Position numbers and translations under genes: made by a program
In this document: positions 17,825 to 26,963 of the stretch, one piece after another
Numbering within the stretch: position 1 is the stretch's first letter
Layout of the letters: the number at the start of each line of letters is the position of its first letter
Source: Anaerolineales bacterium
GTDB lineage: Bacteria; Chloroflexota; Anaerolineae; Anaerolineales; Anaerolineaceae
Direction: 5' to 3'
DNA length: 64,000 nt
NCBI GenBank assembly: GCA_020060485.1
Contig: JAGVAB010000070.1
Span: 72,809 to 136,808 of the forward strand
Notes under the pieces: generated by a model
What the model was told of the DNA's origin: nothing
What the model saw: the letters and a program-made list of their open reading frames with translations, nothing else
Database searches by the model: none

Positions 17825-17862
17825 TACCCGGCATTTTTTTTCGGCAAATCATTCCAAGCACC

Positions 17863-17891
17863 TTGACATTTCACCTCCACATCTTTAGAAT
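17863..17891 (+). promoter_or_regulatory. Promoter of the glycine cleavage operon
   Basis: TTGACA at 17863-17868, a 17-base spacer and TAGAAT at 17886-17891: near-consensus sigma-70 promoter placed directly before the glycine riboswitch. Confidence 0.88.
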
Positions 17892-17913
17892 GAAGAAAAG
17901 CAATTGAATAGGG

Positions 17914-18092
17914 AAGACAGGGAAGAGACCGGCAATCAACCCGGCACCGAAGGGGCAAACCTGCACCACGCCAGGGCAGGCGAATCTCTCAGGTATAAAG
18001 GACCCTGTTTTTCGTCAACCTCTGGAAAGTCCACGGACACCGAAGGGGCAAACCTCATCATGATAGAGGCGAATCTCTCAGGTCTAAGACAG
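17914..18092 (+). promoter_or_regulatory. Tandem glycine riboswitch (two aptamers)
   Basis: Two copies of the gcvT-type aptamer core. CACCGAAGGGGCAAAC occurs at 17945-17960 and 18038-18053. GGCGAATCTCTCAGGT occurs at 17979-17994 and 18068-18083. The spacing within each copy differs slightly, as usual. A hairpin GGCACGC/GCGTGCC (18094-18100 with 18115-18121) follows immediately and may be part of the switch. It has no U-tract, so control may be on translation or through an alternative fold. The next genes, gcvH and gcvPA/gcvPB, are classic targets, normally turned on by glycine. Confidence 0.93.
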
Positions 18093-18178
18093 CGGCACGC
18101 ACCGATCAATTGGCGCGTGCCATATTGGTTAATATCCGGCAAATTCTTTATTAGATTGATGAGACAAGGAGACCAAAA

Positions 18179-18559
18179 ATGAAATTTCCAGCCGAATTGA
18201 AGTATTGCAGTACGGACGAATGGGTTCGTGTTGAAGGTGACATCGCTATCGTTGGCATCACCGACCGTGCCCAGGATCACCTCTCGGATGTGGTTTTTGT
18301 GGAAATCGTCGTGGCTGTCGATGACGAGGTCAACAAGGACGACGTAGGAGCTACTATCGAATCTGTCAAAGCTGCCGCCGACGTGAATGTCCCCGTTTCT
18401 GGAACCGTTGTCGATATCAATGAAGACCTGGCAGATGCCCCGGAAACCGTCAACACTGACCCCTATGGCGAAGCATGGATGTTCAAGATCAAGATGTCCG
18501 ATCCCTCGGAACTCGATGATTTACTGGGTGCTGATGAATATAAAGCGCTTGAAGACTGA
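18179..18559 (+). CDS. gcvH: Glycine cleavage system H protein
   Basis: Lipoyl carrier of the glycine cleavage system (126 residues, normal size). It shuttles the aminomethyl group from the P protein to the T protein. The lipoylated lysine is residue 64 in ATIESVKAAADV, and the family start KYCSTDEWVRVEG is clear. AAGGAGA lies ahead of the ATG. It is the first gene behind the glycine riboswitch and 37 bases before gcvPA. The T protein (gcvT) and the E3 protein are not in this window. Confidence 0.96.
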   Translation: MKFPAELKYCSTDEWVRVEGDIAIVGITDRAQDHLSDVVFVEIVVAVDDEVNKDDVGATIESVKAAADVNVPVSGTVVDINEDLADAPETVNTDPYGEAWMFKIKMSDPSELDDLLGADEYKALED

Positions 18560-18596
18560 CCCGTTTACTCTATAGACACATAAAAAGGATAACCCC

Positions 18597-19949
18597 ATGT
18601 TCACTCCCCACACGGAGAATGAACGCCAGGATATGCTCGACGCTATTGGCGTTGAAAAGCTGGAAGACCTCTTCCAGGATGTCCCGGCGATATATCGCTT
18701 TCCGCACCTCGATTTGCCGCCTGCAATGACAGAAATGGAGGCATTGGAGAATCTGAATTACCTGGCCGGCGCCAACGACACCACCCGCGAACTTGCCTGC
18801 TTCCTCGGCGCAGGAGCCTATAATCATTACATCCCGGCAGCTGTTGACAATTTGCTGCAACGCGGCGAGTTCTACTCTGCTTACACTCCTTACCAACCCG
18901 AAATTTCCCAGGGCACTTTGCAAGCCATCTTTGAATATCAGAGTTTGATTGCTGCCTTGACTGGTATGGATGTCAGTAATGCCTCTCATTACGATGGAGC
19001 CACTGCCACCGCTGAAGCCGGTATCATGGCGCTAAATCACTTCCGCTTCAAACGAACCAGGATCATCGTTTCCCCAGCCGTCAACCCCCAGTATCGGGAA
19101 ACACTGCGCACTTATCTCAATGGCCATGAACAACTTGAGATCATCGGTGATGAACCTGGCTCAGACCCCCTTGAAAATCCCGATGCCCTGGAAAGCCTGC
19201 TGGATTCCAACACTGCCCTTCTAATTTTGCAATACCCGGACTTCTTTGGGCGGATATTTGACTACACCAACTTGATTGAGAAAGCACATGCGGCAGGCGC
19301 CCTTGTGGCTATTGCTGCCAACCCTACTGCTTTGGCTATCCTAAAAGCCCCGGGCGATTTTGATGCAGATATCGTCGTCGGCGACGGGCAGCCATTAGGA
19401 ATCCCGCTGTCGTATGGCGGACCATATCTGGGCTTCTTTGCCACCAAAGATGAGTACTTACGCAAGATTGCCGGGCGGCTGGTTGGTGAATCTGTTGACG
19501 CACAAGGCCGTCGTGGTTATGTCTTGACTCTTACCGCCCGGGAACAACATATTCGCCGGGATAGAGCCACGTCCAATATCTGCACCAACCAGGGACTAAT
19601 GATGCTGGCCGCTACTGTTTATCTAAGCCTGCTTGGGAAACACGGTTTGCGCAAGGTAGCTGAACTTTGCCATAATAAGGCAAAATATGCAGCTCAGGAG
19701 ATCGCAAAAATCCCGGGCTTCACAGTTGTCGACCCGCAGCCCTTCTTTCACGAGTTCATCGTCAAATGCCCTGGTCCGGTGGAGGATATTAATTTCCATT
19801 TATTGGAACATGGCATTCTTGGTGGGTATGATCTCGGTCATGATTTTCCTGCCCTGAGTGAACACATGTTAATTGCGGTCACTGAAATGAACTCCCGTCA
19901 GGAAATCGACTTGCTTTGCCAGGTACTCAAGGAGAGCAGCCATGACTGA
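18597..19949 (+). CDS. gcvPA: Glycine dehydrogenase (decarboxylating) subunit 1
   Basis: Alpha half of the split P protein (450 residues), which decarboxylates glycine and transfers the aminomethyl group to GcvH. It has the fold-type-I aminotransferase frame of GcvPA: FLGAGAYNHYIPAAVDN, SAYTPYQPEISQGTLQAIFE, the VVGDGQPLGIPLSYGGPYLG stretch and RREQHIRR-like TAREQHIRRDRATSNICTN (overlapping motifs). The PLP-binding lysine sits in the partner subunit. The ATG follows AAGGAT. Its end overlaps gcvPB by eight bases, so the two are probably translated together. Confidence 0.96.
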   Translation: MFTPHTENERQDMLDAIGVEKLEDLFQDVPAIYRFPHLDLPPAMTEMEALENLNYLAGANDTTRELACFLGAGAYNHYIPAAVDNLLQRGEFYSAYTPYQPEISQGTLQAIFEYQSLIAALTGMDVSNASHYDGATATAEAGIMALNHFRFKRTRIIVSPAVNPQYRETLRTYLNGHEQLEIIGDEPGSDPLENPDALESLLDSNTALLILQYPDFFGRIFDYTNLIEKAHAAGALVAIAANPTALAILKAPGDFDADIVVGDGQPLGIPLSYGGPYLGFFATKDEYLRKIAGRLVGESVDAQGRRGYVLTLTAREQHIRRDRATSNICTNQGLMMLAATVYLSLLGKHGLRKVAELCHNKAKYAAQEIAKIPGFTVVDPQPFFHEFIVKCPGPVEDINFHLLEHGILGGYDLGHDFPALSEHMLIAVTEMNSRQEIDLLCQVLKESSHD

Positions 19950-21405
19950 ACCAACGATCTATGAACTCTCATCGTCTGGGCGCATTGGCGTACGCTTCCC
20001 GGACTCTGATGTTCCCGAGGCATTACTTCCCGAGAAGTTCATGCGCAAGGAATTACCTTTGCCCGAGCTTTCTGAAGTGGATGTTGTCCGCCACTTTACG
20101 CATATATCCCAATTCAACTATGCGGTCGATATTGGCTTCTACCCCTTGGGGTCTTGCACGATGAAATACAACCCAAAGATCAACGAAGCCGCCGCCCGTT
20201 TGCCGGGTTTTGCCTATACACATCCGTTCCAGCCACTGGAAACTGTTCAGGGAAACCTGGCCTTAATGTTTGGCTTGCAGGAATGGTTGAAAGAAATTGG
20301 TGGATTTGCCGGCGTGGGTCTGCAAGCTGCTGCAGGTGCGCAAGGTGAAATGGTGGGCGTTAAAATTATCGCCGCCTATCACAAGGACCGCGGCGATTTG
20401 CAGCGCGTCAAAATGTTGATTCCCGATTCTGCGCACGGCACCAACCCCGCCAGTTCAGCCATGAGCGGCTTTGAGATCGTCAAGATCCCCACGGATGCTG
20501 CGGGGAATGTCGATATCGAAGCTGTAAAAGCTGAAGCCGACGACACTCTTGCCGGATTAATGCTCACCAATCCCAACACCCTGGGGTTGTTCGAGCAACA
20601 AATCGTGGAAGTTATTAAGATCGTCCATGATGCCGGTGGTTTGATCTATGGTGACGGCGCTAACATGAACGCTCTGCTTGGCATTGTGCGACCTTGCGAT
20701 CTGGGAATTGATGTCATGCACTACAACCTGCACAAAACTTTCTCCACCCCGCATGGCGGCGGTGGGCCTGGTTCCGGCCCCGTCGGCGTGGGTGAAAAGC
20801 TGGTGGATTTCCTTCCGGGTCCGATTGCAGCCATCCTTGAAGAAGCAACCGATGAAGATGCCCCGTTCTATGGTTTAGCCATGCCCGAAAAATCCATTGG
20901 AAGAGTGAAATCCTTCTTTGGACATTTTGGCATGTTCGTCCGGGCATATACCTACATCAGCATGCTGGGAGCAGATGGCCTCCGTCAGGCTGCCGAATAC
21001 GCTGTGTTGAATGCAAATTATCTGCGTGTGCTTGTCAAAGACACTTACAACATCCCTTACGACCGCATTTGCATGCACGAATTTGTGGCTGAGGGTTGCT
21101 GGAAAGATGCCTGTGACGCCAAGGCACTGGATATCGCCAAGCGTCTCATCGATTATGGTTTTCATCCGCCGACGAATTACTTCCCCTTGATCGTGCACGA
21201 AGCGTTGATGATCGAGCCCACCGAAACAGAAAGCAAACAAACACTGGACGCGTTCGCCGATGCCATGCTAAAGATCGCCGAAGAAGCACAAACCACTCCA
21301 GAATTGCTGAAATCAGCCCCGCACAACACGCCAGTAGGCCGCTTGGACGAAGTCAAAGCCGCCAAGGACCTGATCCTGAAAGACCGGTCGCTGCAAAAAG
21401 CATAA
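19942..21405 (+). CDS. gcvPB: Glycine dehydrogenase (decarboxylating) subunit 2
   Basis: Beta, PLP-carrying half of the split P protein (487 residues). The PLP lysine is in NLHKTFSTPHGGGGPG. Other family stretches are YPLGSCTMKYNPKIN and PDSAHGTNPASSA. It starts with AAGGAGA ahead of the ATG, inside the end of gcvPA. Last gene of the riboswitch-controlled operon, followed by a terminator. No gcvT follows, unlike the common gcvT-H-PA-PB order, so the aminomethyltransferase must be encoded elsewhere. Confidence 0.96.
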   Translation: MTEPTIYELSSSGRIGVRFPDSDVPEALLPEKFMRKELPLPELSEVDVVRHFTHISQFNYAVDIGFYPLGSCTMKYNPKINEAAARLPGFAYTHPFQPLETVQGNLALMFGLQEWLKEIGGFAGVGLQAAAGAQGEMVGVKIIAAYHKDRGDLQRVKMLIPDSAHGTNPASSAMSGFEIVKIPTDAAGNVDIEAVKAEADDTLAGLMLTNPNTLGLFEQQIVEVIKIVHDAGGLIYGDGANMNALLGIVRPCDLGIDVMHYNLHKTFSTPHGGGGPGSGPVGVGEKLVDFLPGPIAAILEEATDEDAPFYGLAMPEKSIGRVKSFFGHFGMFVRAYTYISMLGADGLRQAAEYAVLNANYLRVLVKDTYNIPYDRICMHEFVAEGCWKDACDAKALDIAKRLIDYGFHPPTNYFPLIVHEALMIEPTETESKQTLDAFADAMLKIAEEAQTTPELLKSAPHNTPVGRLDEVKAAKDLILKDRSLQKA

Positions 21406-21413
21406 ATGGTTCC

Positions 21414-21440
21414 AAAGACCGCCCGAGGGCGGTCTTTATT
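21414..21440 (+). terminator. Terminator of the gcvH-gcvPA-gcvPB operon
   Basis: Arms 21414-21424 (AAAGACCGCCC) and 21427-21437 form a tight hairpin capped by CGAG, followed by TTTATTT. Confidence 0.88.
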
Positions 21441-21556
21441 TCTCGGCAAGTACTCTCATCTACCTTTCAAAATTGATAAGATTAATACTATCAAAAACGT
21501 GGATAATGATATATGTAGGAACAGCACTCGGATTAATCAAGGAAGGAGGCAAAATC

Positions 21557-21703
21557 ATGAAGTGCTTTGCTGCAGAAAAGGGTCAAGGGCTTGTTGAATA
21601 TGCGTTAATTTTAGTTTTAGTAGCGATTGTTGTAATCGTAATTCTTGCCCTGCTCGGCCCGGCCATTGGTGCTGTTTTTAGCAATGTAGTAAATACAATC
21701 TAA
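21557..21703 (+). CDS. Flp/Fap-type pilin subunit (type IVb, Tad system)
   Basis: 48-residue secreted pilin. The short basic leader ends EKG, then QGLVEYALILVLVAIVVIVI. This is a class-IVb prepilin cleavage site with glutamate at +5 and a long hydrophobic helix, as in Flp pilins of the tight-adherence (Tad) apparatus. A very strong GGAAGGAGG Shine-Dalgarno (21541-21549) marks the ATG at 21557. The gene is flanked by terminators on both sides, so it is a single-gene transcript. No Tad assembly genes (tadA, rcpA, tadV) lie within the window. Small size makes it easy to miss. Confidence 0.9.
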   Translation: MKCFAAEKGQGLVEYALILVLVAIVVIVILALLGPAIGAVFSNVVNTI

Positions 21704-21726
21704 TTCAGCGCCGCCTATTCATCACG

Positions 21727-21770
21727 AAGACCAGCATCCCGATTACAATCGGGATGCTGGTCTTTTTCTT
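21727..21770 (+). terminator. Terminator after the Flp pilin gene
   Basis: 18-bp stem (21727-21744 with 21747-21764) with a minimal AC loop followed by TTTCTT. Very stable; it insulates the pilin gene from the convergent hydroxylase gene. Confidence 0.9.
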
Positions 21771-21796
21771 GCCGGCACCGGATTGACAATTGGATC

Positions 21797-24709
21797 TTAT
21801 TCTTCGCGCAAAGCCCGCCAGACGCGTTCCGGGGTTAAGGGCAATTCCCTGATCCACACACCGGTGGCATTGTGAACTGCATTGACCAGCGCTGGTGCGA
21901 CACCGTCTATCGAAAGCTCAGAGATGGATTTCGCTCCATAAGGGCCACTGGGCTCATCTGTCTGCACAAAGATCACATCCGTCTGCGGCATCTCATCTGC
22001 CTTGTAAATATGATAATCATGGAAACGTGCATTCAGCACATGCCCTTCAGCATCATGGTTGGTTTCTTCGCAATGAGCAAACCCCAAAGCCTGAGCCATG
22101 CCGCCCGCAACCTGTCCGGCGGCCGTTCGCGGATTGATCACCCGGCCGCAGTCAACACACATCACCATCCGGTCTACCTTGACCTCCCCTGTCTCCGTGT
22201 CAACGGTGGTCTCCACAAACGTTGCAGCTGTCGGTGGAGGACTTTCCAAACTGATATGTGATGCGGTAGCCATGATCTGGTGCTGATCCATTTGATGCAG
22301 ACTGCTTAAGGCAACTTCCGCCAGGGTCACAAAATCACCATTCGGTGCGAATACCTTCTTGTCTCTCAGTTCTAACGATCCGGCATCAGCCACGTCCAAC
22401 ATCTTTGCAGCGTGTTCCTGAATTTGTTTCTTGATCTCCACAGCAGCATTGCGTACTGCGCCGCCGCTGATGTACGTGGTGCTGGAGGCATAAGCACCCT
22501 TGTCAAACGGTGTGAAATCAGTGTCAGAAGAGTAAATGATCAGGTCATTCAACGGGATTCCCAACACTTCCGCTGCAATCTGACCCAGTATGGTATCCGA
22601 GCCAGTGCCCAGATCAGTGGCGCCGATGGTCATATTGAATGAGCCATCATCATTCATCTTCAACGTGCAGGCGCCCATGTCCAGGCCGGCAATCCCGCTG
22701 CCATGAAACGCAATCGACATGCCAATGCCCTTGCGGTAACGGCCAATCTGTTGTTGATATGCCTTTCGCTTGTTGTAATAATCCGTGGCTTTAATGCCCG
22801 CCACAACACAGGCTTCATGCCCGCTGGTGTGCATCACCTGATCATAACCCTCGCGGCCTTCGCCCATTTGCTTGGCCAGGTACATCGGCTCGTCGATTTT
22901 GATCCAGTTCTTGCGCTTGAATTCGACGACATCCATGCCAATTTTTTCCGCAATCTCTTCCATCAACACTTCAATGCCGTACATGCACTGCATGGAGCCA
23001 TATCCCCGATAAGCTCCCGCTGGAGCAGTGTTTGTATAAACCACATCACAGCGAAAACGCGAATTGGGTGGGTTGTACAATGTCAACCCCTTGAAGCCGC
23101 CCACCATCTGCACCGTCAAACCGTGAGAGCCGTAAGCGCCAGTGTCGCCCACCACATACAGATCCAGAGCCTCTAGCTTGTCACCAATCAACCCGGCCTT
23201 GTAATGAATGTTTTGGATATGCCGGGTGCGTCCGCTGATAAATTCCTGCTTGCGAGTGTATTCAAGGCGCACTGGCCGGCCAGTACGGATGGTCATCAAG
23301 GCGCACAGATCCTCGGTGACGATCTCCTGCTTGCCGCCAAAGCCACCACCAATTCTCGGCTTTATCACCCGAATCTGCTTGATCGGCAAACCGATCAACG
23401 GAGCAATGATCCTGCGCACATGGAAAGGTACTTGCGTGGCCGTGCGAACGACCAGCCGGTCATCCTCATCCCAATAGGTGATCGTGATGTGGGGTTCCAT
23501 CTGCCCATGGTGTTGTTTTGGGGTCTTATAATCCCCTTCAAAAATCTTGTCACAATGCTCGAAGGCTGCCTCCACATCACCGGCGCCTGCCTCAATGTGA
23601 TGTACAATGTTGCGGCTGGCGTCGTAGATTCCCTCTGTGTCGTCCTCATCATGGATCACAGGCGCACCTGCCTGCATGGCCTGCACTCCGTCAAGAACGG
23701 CTGGCAGAATTTCGTACTCCACTTCAATGAGACGCAAGGCCTTTTGCGCCAATTCACGCGTCTCGGCAGCCACCACGGCCACCCGATCGCCCATGTGCCG
23801 CACCTTGGTGTCAAAGATCACCTGATCATAAGGCAGCGGCTGTGGATAGCTCTGCCCACCAGAAGCATACTTGATCCGCTCAACATTCTTGTAAGTCAAA
23901 ACGCAGTGCACGCCCTCCAGCGCGTCAGCTTTGCTGGTGTCGATACTGCGAATACGCGCATGTGCATGCGGGCTGGTCAGCAATGCACCGTACAACATGC
24001 CTTCAAGTTTGATGTCATCTGTGAAAGCCGGGTTGCCCTTGACCAGCTTGGGCCCATCTACCTTGTACTCAGATTTACCCACCACCTGCGTGGCCGGCAT
24101 TTCTTTGGGCGTATAAACCAGTGGCAGGAGCGCATCCCGTCCTGCCTCCATTCGATAGAAAGGCGCAGGAAGTTCCAGTTTCTCCAAATCCTCTGGAAGT
24201 TCCAATTCAATCGGTCCAATCCCGCCCGGGTCTTCGCCGCGCAAAACCGCCGCCGCCCGTTGCACTCCTTCAATAATCTGCACATAACCGGTACATCGGC
24301 ACAAAACCCCGCTCAACGCCGAGCGGATCTCGTCATCTGTGGGGTTTGGATTACGGTCCAAAAAAGCCTTGGCGGTTAATATCTGTGCTGGGGTACAAAA
24401 ACCACACTGTGCCGCGTCGGTTTCCAGAAATGCGTGCTGCAAAGGATGCAGCCGCCCGTCTTTGGAAAGCCCTTCCAACGTGATTACATCGCAGCCATCC
24501 ACTTTGGTCGCTTCCATCAAGCAGCTTCGGATTGGCTCACCATTAACAAGGACTGTACACATGCCGCAGTCGCCTTCGCGGCAGCCGCTCTTAACGCTGA
24601 ATAAAGAAAGGCTGCGCAAAAGGTCCAGCAGGTTTTGCTTGGATTCAATGACTGCCTTGGTATCCACTCCATTAAGAATAAAGTTGATCTTTTTGGTATC
24701 CTCGGTCAT
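21797..24709 (-). CDS. XdhD-like molybdenum hydroxylase: fused 2Fe-2S and molybdopterin subunits
   Basis: 970 residues. Two [2Fe-2S] domains come first: plant-type ferredoxin C43, C48, C51, C63 (SGCREGDCGMC) and the helical domain C102, C105, C137, C139 (CGFCTP, CRCTGY). A 60-residue linker leads to the xanthine-dehydrogenase hammerhead and molybdopterin-binding domains (GGGFGGK; QVPFHVRRIIAP; RGYGSMQC). The active-site glutamate lies near the end in GAKSISE. The fusion of small and large subunits with a separate flavin-type subunit matches E. coli XdhD/YgfM and the selenium-dependent hydroxylases. Substrate probably a purine or other N-heterocycle. The ATG at 24709 overlaps the previous stop as ATGA, so the TTG eight codons upstream is rejected. 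Confidence 0.9.
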   Translation of the reverse strand: MTEDTKKINFILNGVDTKAVIESKQNLLDLLRSLSLFSVKSGCREGDCGMCTVLVNGEPIRSCLMEATKVDGCDVITLEGLSKDGRLHPLQHAFLETDAAQCGFCTPAQILTAKAFLDRNPNPTDDEIRSALSGVLCRCTGYVQIIEGVQRAAAVLRGEDPGGIGPIELELPEDLEKLELPAPFYRMEAGRDALLPLVYTPKEMPATQVVGKSEYKVDGPKLVKGNPAFTDDIKLEGMLYGALLTSPHAHARIRSIDTSKADALEGVHCVLTYKNVERIKYASGGQSYPQPLPYDQVIFDTKVRHMGDRVAVVAAETRELAQKALRLIEVEYEILPAVLDGVQAMQAGAPVIHDEDDTEGIYDASRNIVHHIEAGAGDVEAAFEHCDKIFEGDYKTPKQHHGQMEPHITITYWDEDDRLVVRTATQVPFHVRRIIAPLIGLPIKQIRVIKPRIGGGFGGKQEIVTEDLCALMTIRTGRPVRLEYTRKQEFISGRTRHIQNIHYKAGLIGDKLEALDLYVVGDTGAYGSHGLTVQMVGGFKGLTLYNPPNSRFRCDVVYTNTAPAGAYRGYGSMQCMYGIEVLMEEIAEKIGMDVVEFKRKNWIKIDEPMYLAKQMGEGREGYDQVMHTSGHEACVVAGIKATDYYNKRKAYQQQIGRYRKGIGMSIAFHGSGIAGLDMGACTLKMNDDGSFNMTIGATDLGTGSDTILGQIAAEVLGIPLNDLIIYSSDTDFTPFDKGAYASSTTYISGGAVRNAAVEIKKQIQEHAAKMLDVADAGSLELRDKKVFAPNGDFVTLAEVALSSLHQMDQHQIMATASHISLESPPPTAATFVETTVDTETGEVKVDRMVMCVDCGRVINPRTAAGQVAGGMAQALGFAHCEETNHDAEGHVLNARFHDYHIYKADEMPQTDVIFVQTDEPSGPYGAKSISELSIDGVAPALVNAVHNATGVWIRELPLTPERVWRALREE

Positions 24710-25389
24710 GACTCTTTTGCTCCCTTCATGCAAACTTCCAGTGCACGTCGCACCAAAACACCAGCCATCGAGCGGCGGTATTCAGCGCTGCCATGATAAT
24801 CTTCCTTGGGGTCTACTTCCTGCATGACGGCCTCGGCCGCCTGGGTTATGCTCCCGTCGGTGAGTTCAGCGCCCTCCAAGTGGCTGACCGACTTCGCCAG
24901 CCACTGCCGGCCAGGCCAGACTCCGAACAAAGCTATCCGGGTTTGTACAATCCGGGTACTGTCAATATCCACTGAAGCCGCCACGGCCACGATAGGATCT
25001 GATGAGGGGGACACGCCGATCCGTCCTGTCCCATAGTAACGACTTTCGACAACCGGGATCAATAGGGCTTTCACCACATCGCGCTTGCTGCTGCGTTGGT
25101 AAAAAGCATCAAGGGCCAAAGTATCACCGCTTGAAAACAAAACATGCGCGTCCAGCGCCAGAAGCGCCAACGTCACCTCTGGCAATAAGCTGGCTGCCGA
25201 TACTGCTTTTTCCACAGATGTCTCATTGCGCACTTGCCAGACGGCTGTCTTTTGTAAAGCATCCTTTAGAACAATAGGGCAATTCGCATCAATAAATACC
25301 GCGTCCAACGACAATGCAGGGTCAATACGCAGCATCTTTGCGGCTCTTGCGATTTGATATACTTGGGTATCAGTCTCAATTCTTGCCAT
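24706..25389 (-). CDS. Flavin-subunit-like protein of the molybdenum hydroxylase, FAD motifs not evident
   Basis: 227 residues from the ATG at 25389 (AAGGAAAAGG upstream). It matches the middle and C-terminal parts of the FAD subunit of CO/xanthine dehydrogenases: KTAVWQVRNETS, LLALDAHVLFSSGDTLALDAFY, and a C-terminal domain with GVSPSSDPIVAVAAS. The N-terminal FAD-binding signature (AGGTD-type) and the later GGN-type signature (here NETSVEKAV) are absent. It is also some 30 to 60 residues shorter than typical members. The frame continues upstream to 25500 but shows no FAD motif either. It is translationally coupled to the hydroxylase gene. Either it is a structural subunit without flavin or a very divergent one. 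Confidence 0.7.
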   Translation of the reverse strand: MARIETDTQVYQIARAAKMLRIDPALSLDAVFIDANCPIVLKDALQKTAVWQVRNETSVEKAVSAASLLPEVTLALLALDAHVLFSSGDTLALDAFYQRSSKRDVVKALLIPVVESRYYGTGRIGVSPSSDPIVAVAASVDIDSTRIVQTRIALFGVWPGRQWLAKSVSHLEGAELTDGSITQAAEAVMQEVDPKEDYHGSAEYRRSMAGVLVRRALEVCMKGAKES

Positions 25390-25688
25390 AGCACCTTTTC
25401 CTTTCACACAATCCAGGTCCACGAAAGCCGAAATTCCATATTCACGGCTGCCACCAGTCTTCAGGCAATCCCTCCCGGCAATGGTTCCGTTCCCCCTCAT
25501 GTCAATCCATTCCTAGCACTATTTTACAATATACCCAATCACCAAACAAGGTAAGTCTGACCCAGCCTTCCCGATTGGCACACAACAATTTGTCAGTGCA
25601 TACACCACAAACACACAATGATTGCATTTTCCTACATTCAATACTAAAATCGAGTAGATTACATTTCAAGAACAGAAAGAACAATAAA

Positions 25689-26963
25689 ATGACTGAATCG
25701 ACGCAATGGCACATCCCTGAAGATTTTCACGAAATTCCCTCTCGAGTGGAAGGCATTTCCGTTTTTGCCCCCAAACCAAAAGACGCCCTGGAACAAGCCC
25801 CCCGCTCATACAAGTGCCCCCAATGTGGGGCTGCCACCCGCTTTGATGTGGCCCATGGCGGGGTAAGTTGCGAGCATTGCGGATATCTGGCCCGCTCAAC
25901 GGAAAAGAGCGTCGGACAGGCCGCCGAACAACATGAATTCACCCTGGAGGCTCTGGTGCTCGCAGAGCAGGGTTGGGGAATTGACCGGCCCAACCTGCAT
26001 TGCGATAGTTGTGGCGCCGAACTTTCCCTCTCCCCCGAGGCTCTGACCAGCTCCTGCCCATTCTGCGCATCCAATAAGGTCAATATCAGCAAAGCCCCGG
26101 CCGATATCCTGCGCCCAAAATTCCTCATTCCATTCAAGATCGTTCCAGAAAATGTTCAGTCCTTCGCACGGGAATGGCTGGGCAAAGGTTGGTTTCACCC
26201 ACCCGAACTGGCATCCAGTGCATTAATCCACAGATTCAAAGGCATTTACCTGCCCTTTTGGACGTTTGACGCACTAATCAATGCCGATTGGCGCGCGCAG
26301 GTTGGTTATGAACGCACCGTGCGCGACCGTGAAGGCAACACTCGCACAGTGATCGACTGGCGTTGGGAAAGCGGAAACGCCCGCCTTTTGTTTGATGACC
26401 TGCCTCAGACCGGAACAAACAAGGTAAGCAATTTCCTTCTGGAAAAATTACTTCCCTTCCAGATGCATGACCTGGTCGCCTATTCCCCGGATTTCCTGGC
26501 AGGCTGGCAGGCCCAGAATTACAACGTGGTTCTGCCCAATGCTTGGCAGACAGCCAAAGATAAAATGCGCGAAAAAGCCCAGGCCGCCTGTCGGGGACAA
26601 ATTCGCTCCAGTCATGTCCGTAACTTTTCCATGACCGCCAACTTTTCTGATGAAGCCTGGCGCTATGTCCTGTTGCCAGTATATCTTGCTGTATACAAAC
26701 ATGAAAATCGCGTTTTTCAGGTCATGGTCAACGGTCAAACAGGTGCAGTAGCTGGTCAAAAACCGGTTGCCTGGTGGAAAATCTGGCTGGCCATCGCTGC
26801 CTTGCTCTTGCCTGGTATGACACTGGGCTTAATTGGTTTGCCGCTTCTCCTTTTCGCCGGCATCGGAATGGTGCCCATTGTTTTGGGATTAATCCTGCTG
26901 ATCCCTGGAGGGATTTTTTCCTTCCTCCTGTATCAAAAAGCCATTGATTCGGAGCGCTCATGA
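25689..26963 (+). CDS. Zinc-ribbon, beta-module membrane protein (first of a paralogous pair)
   Basis: 424 residues. Two zinc ribbons: about 41-65 (YKCPQCGAATRF, CEHCGY) and about 105-130 (LHCDSCGAEL, CPFCAS). A beta-rich region follows, with LPFWTFDALINADWRAQVGY and, after HVRNFSM, the closing module LLPVYLAVYKHENRVFQVMV then NGQTGAVAG. The C-terminus has two or three membrane segments (IWLAIAALLLPGMTLGLIGL and after). The next gene encodes a protein with the same plan, overlapping by ATGA. Such proteins are often annotated only as zinc-ribbon proteins. Function unknown; a role in envelope quality control or surface display can only be guessed. Confidence 0.75.
   Translation: MTESTQWHIPEDFHEIPSRVEGISVFAPKPKDALEQAPRSYKCPQCGAATRFDVAHGGVSCEHCGYLARSTEKSVGQAAEQHEFTLEALVLAEQGWGIDRPNLHCDSCGAELSLSPEALTSSCPFCASNKVNISKAPADILRPKFLIPFKIVPENVQSFAREWLGKGWFHPPELASSALIHRFKGIYLPFWTFDALINADWRAQVGYERTVRDREGNTRTVIDWRWESGNARLLFDDLPQTGTNKVSNFLLEKLLPFQMHDLVAYSPDFLAGWQAQNYNVVLPNAWQTAKDKMREKAQAACRGQIRSSHVRNFSMTANFSDEAWRYVLLPVYLAVYKHENRVFQVMVNGQTGAVAGQKPVAWWKIWLAIAALLLPGMTLGLIGLPLLLFAGIGMVPIVLGLILLIPGGIFSFLLYQKAIDSERS

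Noticed and set aside
23204..24379. 391-codon plus-strand open frame
   Set aside because: Entirely antisense to the molybdenum hydroxylase, which has all catalytic motifs. No recognisable domain in the plus frame.
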